Of a stretch of 64,000 bases of DNA, positions 61,608-64,000 are shown in pieces. The notes under the pieces were generated by a model, which saw only the letters and a list, made by a program, of their open reading frames with translations, searched no databases and was not told the origin of the DNA. Position 1 is the stretch's first letter. Each line of letters starts with the position of its first letter. The translations under genes and the position numbers were made by a program. Origin of the DNA: Ciona savignyi (Eukaryota > Chordata > Ascidiacea > Phlebobranchia > Cionidae); the NCBI GenBank assembly GCA_000149265.1, contig CH003163.1, positions 163,190 through 227,189 on the forward strand, in the 5' to 3' direction.

Positions 61608-63594
61608 ATGGCACGAACCTACCAAAAGACGAACCACAACACACTGGACTGGAAAAAGGCAGTCTCTCAATGACACAAAACGAAACGGGTGAACTGAAAT
61701 TTTGCTGGGACAATTCGGCATGCAGTGCACTACTGCACACTTTAGAACAAGTTCAATTATTACTTCAATTCACTGAAAAGTGACCCATTATTCATCGAAA
61801 CGACAGTATTTCGCAATCCAAGCAAACATATTATTTTTTTGTTTTTTTTTAACTTACAACCGGAACTGTATATTTTCAACATACTGTCAGCAATTATTTT
61901 GCACCTAATACAAATTGGCCGAATTTTGGCCGTAAAACAAAAACAGTTCGGCCGTAAAGCGTACTTTCCGTCTAGCAACCCTGACATACAGGTATTTACT
62001 GATTTGGAAAAGAGGGAACTCGCACCCTATTTGATTTAATTCTCTAAAATATTCCATGGCTTATCAAGAAAGGACTGCAAGAATCTTGTATTTTAATATG
62101 CCAATGTCGATAATAAATCAAAAATTCAGATTGGTTTAACCGATTTAATTGTACAATTATTTTTTGATAATTTAGGATTTGTTTTAAGCTGATTAGGTAC
62201 CAGTACCGGTAACTTTAGCCTCGTCAAATTTGGAATCTTGACGAAACTGTTATCACCACAGTTCACAAGCCCAGCAAAGTAATATCAAAGAAGGGAATGT
62301 AACAAATTACATCAGCGGAGAATGAAACAAATCACATCAGTGGTGTATTATTTACCATGTGCTGCTGTGTAATTTCTAATGGGCAGGCTTTACCACCAGT
62401 ATACCTATCTTTTCAAGAGTGGTCTCCACATTATTACATTTCCTCCTCACTGCAGTCACTGGATGTCTCTGTGTACAGACCATTTAAAAACTACTATAAT
62501 TCTGCATGTGGTGACTGGATGTTGGTTAGCCCTGAAAAATCTTTTTAATCTATGACTTGTTGCACTGAGTGCATCCACATTTCATAAGGCATTTACATAC
62601 TTAAATATTACATCTGGTTTTAAGGCAACTAGGATCCATCATTTTAATAGCACAGGCTGCACAGCACCACATTATGCATGCCCATCAAGTCAGCAAGTAT
62701 CCATTGGTACAATCATTTTAATTTCCACAGCACCACATTATGCATGCCCATCATGTCAGCAAGTATTCAATGGTACAATCATTTTAATTTTCACAGCACC
62801 ACATTATGCATGCCCATCATGTCAGCAAGTATTCAATGGTACAATCATTTTAATTCCCACAGCACCACATTATGCATGCCCATCATGTCAGCAAGTATTC
62901 AATGGTACAATCATTTTAATTTTCACAGCACCACATTATGCATGCCCATCATGTCAGCAAGTATTCATTGGTACAAAGGTAGAGTATACACCCAAACATA
63001 ATCCGCTGTTCAGTTTACAACAGAAGAAATTAGGCAAATTCCGACAGTACCAGGCAGGAAAATTCAAAGTAAAAAAAGGTCAAATCCAGTATAATTATCG
63101 CTACGCCACAGAAAACTAATACTGAACAGGTGCCACAACACATGTTTAAAAAATGTCCCCCAAAAAAATGCAGGTAAGAGAAGAAAATTATTTATTGAGT
63201 CAGAACACTGAAGACGAGAATACATTTTTTTGCTCCAACCACTGTTCAGATATTTTAAGCGATGAAGAAGAGTTGGTCGTTAATATAGCAACAAAGGGAG
63301 ATCATGTTGTGGAATTTTATGGTAAAATCTTTGTTTTTTATAGGTGAAGTTATCAAGGAGGTTTGTGATTTTGAGGTTGCTTTCCTTGGAAAACATCCGA
63401 AAATACAAGCATTTGTTAAATCTTTACCGGAAGATGTTCACTCGGTACCAGCATCATCGATTGTTATGGTTCTGCCTCAGACTGCATATTTCATTGGCTC
63501 AACTAAGCGAACCAGTGGACGGTTTAAGCATGTTTTTCTTTTAAAAGCAACCTTGTTTGGGATTGTTTTGTGTTTCATGTATTCATTTGATTAA
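61608..63594 (+). pseudogene. Decayed pogo-type (DDE_1) transposase remnant
   Basis: Ordered fragments in different frames. An N-terminus MARTYQKTNHNTLDWKKAVS lies at 61608 and is stopped by TGA at 61671. A frame ending IQVFTDLEKRELAPYLI (61989-62039) matches the linker before the DDE domain. 62357-62548 reads CCCVISNGQALPPVY and then, after an internal loss of the middle of the catalytic domain, SLQSLDVSVYRPFKNYYNS, matching the LQPLDVSVFGPFK region. NITSGFKAT follows near 62610. At 63270-63594, GDHVVEFYGK and, after a frame change in a T-run near 63340, GEVIKEVCDFEVAFLGKHP match the small C-terminal domain found on such transposases. The first catalytic Asp residues are gone, so it cannot be active. 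Terminal inverted repeats were not identified. Confidence 0.7.
62661..62978. repeat. 66-bp tandem repeat, ~4.8 copies, inside the pogo remnant
   Basis: Units start at 62661, 62727, 62793, 62859 and 62925 with ACAGCACCACATTATGCATG and continue CCCATCATGTCAGCAAGTAT. They differ at only a few bases (AATTTCC/AATTTTC/AATTCCC), so the expansion is recent. Because 66 is a multiple of three, one frame stays open (62678-63001), but the repeat is not known transposase sequence. Confidence 0.9.
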
Positions 63595-63844
63595 TAAATA
63601 AGAGTTCTTTTATTTGTATTGTTTCCCTAGCCACATTTGAAAGTTGGATTAATATCGATTTGCAAATAAAGTGGTATATATGATTGTTTTTTGATGGTGG
63701 ATTAATATACTATGCTAATCTGAGTCCACATGCTAAATTTTAACTCTTGATAAATTTATTCTCCAAAAAAGCAAAAGTGGTTCACAGGCGCAGCACTTAC
63801 CTACATTTTTTTAGTTAATTAAGTCAATGGTGAGATATGTCAAC

Positions 63845-64000
63845 ACCTATAAATTGCACTAATGTGAATCAGAATACAAGCGTATATACTAAACTGCTAG
63901 TACCAGAAATATATACTATGACGGTTTATGTTTTTTTTATATATACAAAGCCAAAATATTAAAGTATAATCACAATTAATTTTAGCATCAGAAATTCAAT
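63845..64000. repeat. Start of tandem array unit E (cofilin 3' flank)
   Basis: ATAAATTGCACTAATGTGAAT, CTAGTACCAGAAATATATAC, GACGGTTTATGTTTTTT and CAGAAATTCAA align in order with 58330-58490, the sequence 60-220 bp beyond the stop codon of cofilin copy D. The match runs to the window edge. Confidence 0.75.

Larger units (their letters stand above)
54621..63844. repeat. Tandem array unit D (cofilin copy D, palindrome repeat, SINEs, pogo remnant)
   Basis: Starts GAAAGTTCGACACAGGGTGG like the others. Order: two tRNA-like segments (55214-55420), SINE remnant, minisatellite forward arm, palindrome repeat copy 2, minisatellite inverted arm, cofilin copy D, shared 3' block to about 60050, SINEs, then a pogo-type remnant. 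The next unit starts to be recognisable at 63845. Confidence 0.8.

Noticed and set aside
1..64000. CRISPR arrays, bacterial operons or phage genes
   Set aside because: Tandem repeats here lack unique spacers of constant length, and all genes are spliced animal genes.

Overview
This is an AT-rich animal nuclear sequence with spliced genes. Exon phases join cleanly over short GT-AG introns. The mix of a FAM193 orthologue, compact introns, a recurrent short SINE family, tandem gene copies and abundant minisatellites suggests an ascidian tunicate such as Ciona. The species is inferred; no marker in the window fixes it.

Layout. 1-4909 has no gene I can support. 4910-22896 (+) is a FAM193 gene; I could place 23 coding exons, which sum to 5,295 nt (1,764 codons plus stop) with every junction in phase. 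Its introns carry minisatellites and SINEs. 23526-27717 is repeat territory: a 243-bp hAT-type MITE with an 8-bp target-site duplication, a 174-bp inverted repeat, and a 1.8-kb unclassified repeat built from ~335-bp units, most with a GGGGAATTCCCC palindrome. 27718-29009 (+) is the C-terminal half of a GT10 alpha-1,3-fucosyltransferase. 31094-33598 (+) is a six-exon gene ending in a DUF4806-like domain, broken by one extra C. 35620-36264 (+) is a single-exon ORF with a possible N-myristoylation start and a possible beta-trefoil-like C-terminus.

From 37617 to the right edge the window is a degenerate tandem array of four units plus the start of a fifth. A unit typically holds a tRNA-like segment, a SINE remnant, a 15-bp minisatellite (sometimes as an inverted pair) and a two-exon ADF/cofilin gene on the minus strand. 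Three cofilin copies are intact (A, C, D; 167 aa each). Unit B has lost its gene by a clean deletion. In unit C a 5'-truncated L1/Tx1-type LINE replaces the minisatellite segment. Unit D holds a second copy of the palindrome repeat, a SINE and a decayed pogo-type transposon. The fifth unit begins near 63845, so another cofilin copy is predicted just past the right edge.

The genes do not form a pathway. The main biological theme is a recent, mosaic expansion of an actin-depolymerising factor gene in a repeat-rich region, with copy-specific changes at residues that matter for regulation and actin binding in the family.
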